NCBI GenBank assembly: GCA_029204045.2
Contig: CM055068.1
Span: 36,781,345-36,845,344, forward strand
Reading direction: 5' to 3'
DNA from: Tillandsia leiboldiana
Lineage: Eukaryota; Streptophyta; Magnoliopsida; Poales; Bromeliaceae
DNA length: 64,000 bases
In this document: positions 62,260 through 64,000 of the stretch, piece by piece
Layout of the letters: each line of letters begins with the position of its first letter
Position numbering within the stretch: position 1 is the stretch's first letter
The notes under the pieces: model-generated
What the model saw: only the letters and a program-made list of their open reading frames with translations
Told to the model about the DNA's origin: nothing
Database searches by the model: none
Made by a program: the position numbers and the translations under genes

Positions 62260-64000
62260 TTTAGTTCCCGATCATACCTTGGAGATTCGGGAGTTTTCCC
62301 CTAGCGGTCCTGTTAGGATTGGGGATTGGATCTTGCCGGCAGATTTGTTGGTCCTCCATCGACTTGGAGAATTTGATGGGGTTTTGGGCATGGATTGGCT
62401 CACAAGATATCATGCTACCATTGATTGTGAGAATCGACTCATGACGTTTCGAGAACCAGGACAAGAGGAAATTGTGTTCAGAGGCTGCAAGAGTTCGCTG
62501 TTTGCGATGACTATCTCTTCCACCAGAGCAAAACAGATGATTAGGAGTGGATGTGTCGCCTACTTGGCTACTGTTGTGGATAGTAGCAGTGAGACTCCGA
62601 GAGTGGAGGATATTCCAGTTGTGCGAGAGTTTGCTGATGTGTTCCCGATAGAGCTACCGGGGATGTCTCCGGATAGAGAGATCGAGTTTGTGGTGGATCT
62701 GACCCCTGGAACTACCCCAATCTCGAAGGCACCACATAGGATGGCACCGGCAGAGTTAAAAGAGCTCAAGGCCCAGCTTCAAGACTTGTTGGAAAAAAGG
62801 CTTCATCCGGCCGAGCGTTTCACCTTGGGGAGCACCAGTTTTGTTCGTCAAGAAAAAGGATGGATCACTTCACCTTTGCGTGGACTATCGTGAGCTTAAC
62901 AAGGTCACAATTAAGAATAAGTATCCATTGCCGAGGATTGATGATTTGTTTGATTGATCAACTCCAAGGATCAAGAGTGTATCGAAGATTGACCTTCAAT
63001 CTGGATATCACCAACTCAAGATCAAGCCCGAGGATGTTCCTAGAACGGCTTTTAGGACACTATGAGTTTACTGTTATGCCGTTTGGGCTCACAAATGCCC
63101 CGGCAGCTTTTATGGATTTGATGAACCGTGCCTTCAAGCCCTTTCTGGATAGATTCGTCGTGGTGTTCATCGACGACATTTTGGTGTACTCTCGAAGTGA
63201 TGAAGAACATGAGGGTCACTTGCGGCAAGTGTTGCATTTACTTCGAGAGAAAGAGCTCTACGCCAAGCTGAAGAAATGTGAGTTTTGGCTACGAGAGGTA
63301 GCGTTCTTGGGTTATGTAATATCAGATAAAGGAATAGCTGTGGACCCCAAGAAAATTGAGGCAATTAAGGATTGGCCTAGACCGACGAACATCACCGAGA
63401 TCCGGAGTTTTATCGGTCTGGCCGGTTACTATCGGCGTTTTGTTGAGGGATTTGCAAGGTTATCTACTCCCCTAACGCGACTAACGCATAAAGGCACCAA
63501 GTTTATTTGGAATGATGCATGTGAGAGAAGCTTCAGGGAATTGAAGGAACGGTTGACAACCGCCCCGATATTGGCTCTGCCTACTGTAGAAGCGGGATAC
63601 GTGATCTATAGTGATGCTTCCTTGAGTGGGTTAGGGTGTGTTTTGATGCAAAACGAGAAGGTTATTGCTTATGCCTCTCGTCAATTTAAAGGACTACGAG
63701 AAAAACTATTCCACTCATGATTTGGAATTAGCCGTCGTGGTATTTGCATTGAAGCTGTGGCGACACTACTTATACGGTGAGCATTGTGAGGTATATACTG
63801 ATCATAAGAGTCTAAAGTTCCTCTTTACTCAGAAGGAGTTGAATCTTAGGCAGCGCAGATGGTTGGAGCTGCTTAAGGATTATGATTTGACTATTCTCTA
63901 CCATCCTGGGAAAGCAAATGTTGTGGCGGATGCTCTAAGTCGCAAATCGATGGAGAACTTAGCGATGATGATCACTTACCAACAACCATTACTTCAAGAT
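62260..64000 (+). pseudogene. Element F pol, second copy, cut by window edge
   Basis: Same as 55281-57021. Protease lacks the DTG site, RT has the same breaks and the same catalytic FIDDILVYS, and RNase H follows. No stop is met in RNase H before position 64000. Confidence 0.82.

Larger units (their letters stand above)
61077..64000 (+). mobile_element. Second element F internal region, cut by window edge
   Basis: Repeats 54098-57021 at an offset of 6,979 bp. The only differences I noticed are single bases, for example CTTCAACC at 54736 versus CTTCGACC here. The primer-binding site, broken gag (61422 onward), protease lacking its active site, RT and RNase H are all present. The RNase H frame is open to the window end. 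The same stops and frameshifts as in the first copy are present. Confidence 0.93.

Noticed and set aside
51587..64000. Two independent insertions of F side by side
   Set aside because: A shared LTR with no flanking target duplication between units, and identical lesions in both units.

Overview
The window is a block of plant nuclear DNA made almost entirely of long terminal repeat (LTR) retrotransposons inserted into one another. I found no host gene, no complete RNA gene and no CRISPR array. A plant origin is indicated by primer-binding sites matching initiator Met-tRNA (TGGTATCAGAG), by Ty3/gypsy chromovirus-type polyproteins with a C-terminal chromodomain-like tail, and by Ty1/copia elements of Sirevirus type (long coiled-coil Gag with CCHC knuckles, env-like third ORF, GGGGGAGA polypurine tracts). 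The species cannot be named from this sequence. The density and nesting suggest repeat-rich heterochromatin.

Layout, left to right. 1-6479: gypsy element A (minus strand), with internal region 1-3197 and LTR 3198-6479. The same LTR abuts the 3' end of a second internal region, B (6480-9548), which runs into a 100-N assembly gap (9549-9648). 9649-21343: gypsy element C (minus strand), complete except for a few bases lost at the gap, with two LTRs of about 3.27 kb. C sits inside the env-like ORF of Sirevirus E1 (21344-29618, minus strand). E1 sits in the LTR of an old gypsy element G (29619-30543, 30544-31264 and 40213-41915, minus strand). G is also split by gypsy element H (31265-40212, plus strand, perfect GGGAG target duplication) and by Sirevirus E2 (41916-46455, minus strand). 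E2 is broken by E3 (46456-51586, minus strand), a Sirevirus derivative that keeps only gag. The 5' LTR of E3 is broken by gypsy element F (51587-61076, plus strand). F is followed directly by a second near-identical internal region (61077-64000) sharing the F 3' LTR.

Coding state. E1 has one gag-pol frame with three in-frame stops and no frameshift. H has three TGA stops plus one frameshift. A is open without a stop from about position 1700 to the window edge. C, B and F carry several frameshifts. E2 keeps an open env-like ORF of 480 codons and E3 an open gag of about 655 codons.

The most interesting structure is noncoding. (1) Sirevirus LTRs carry, in the predicted RNA leader, a run of short hairpins with one constant six-base loop (AATCCA on the plus strand) and different but self-complementary stems. 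(2) Their U3 regions carry an array of the palindrome GATCCGGATC in pairs 19-21 bp apart, repeated about every 60 bp just upstream of the TATA box. The same array, with the same spacing, is in the U3 of the unrelated gypsy element F. In E2 the palindrome has changed at many sites to GGTCCGGACT, which keeps the dyad. (3) A small version of the array with a TATA-like box lies about 535 bp upstream of the env-like ATG in both E1 and E2, with conserved splice sites enclosing a 293-bp candidate intron. This suggests a separate internal promoter for that ORF. (4) The GC-rich gypsy LTRs of A, C and G carry clusters of CACGTG G-boxes upstream of their TATA boxes.
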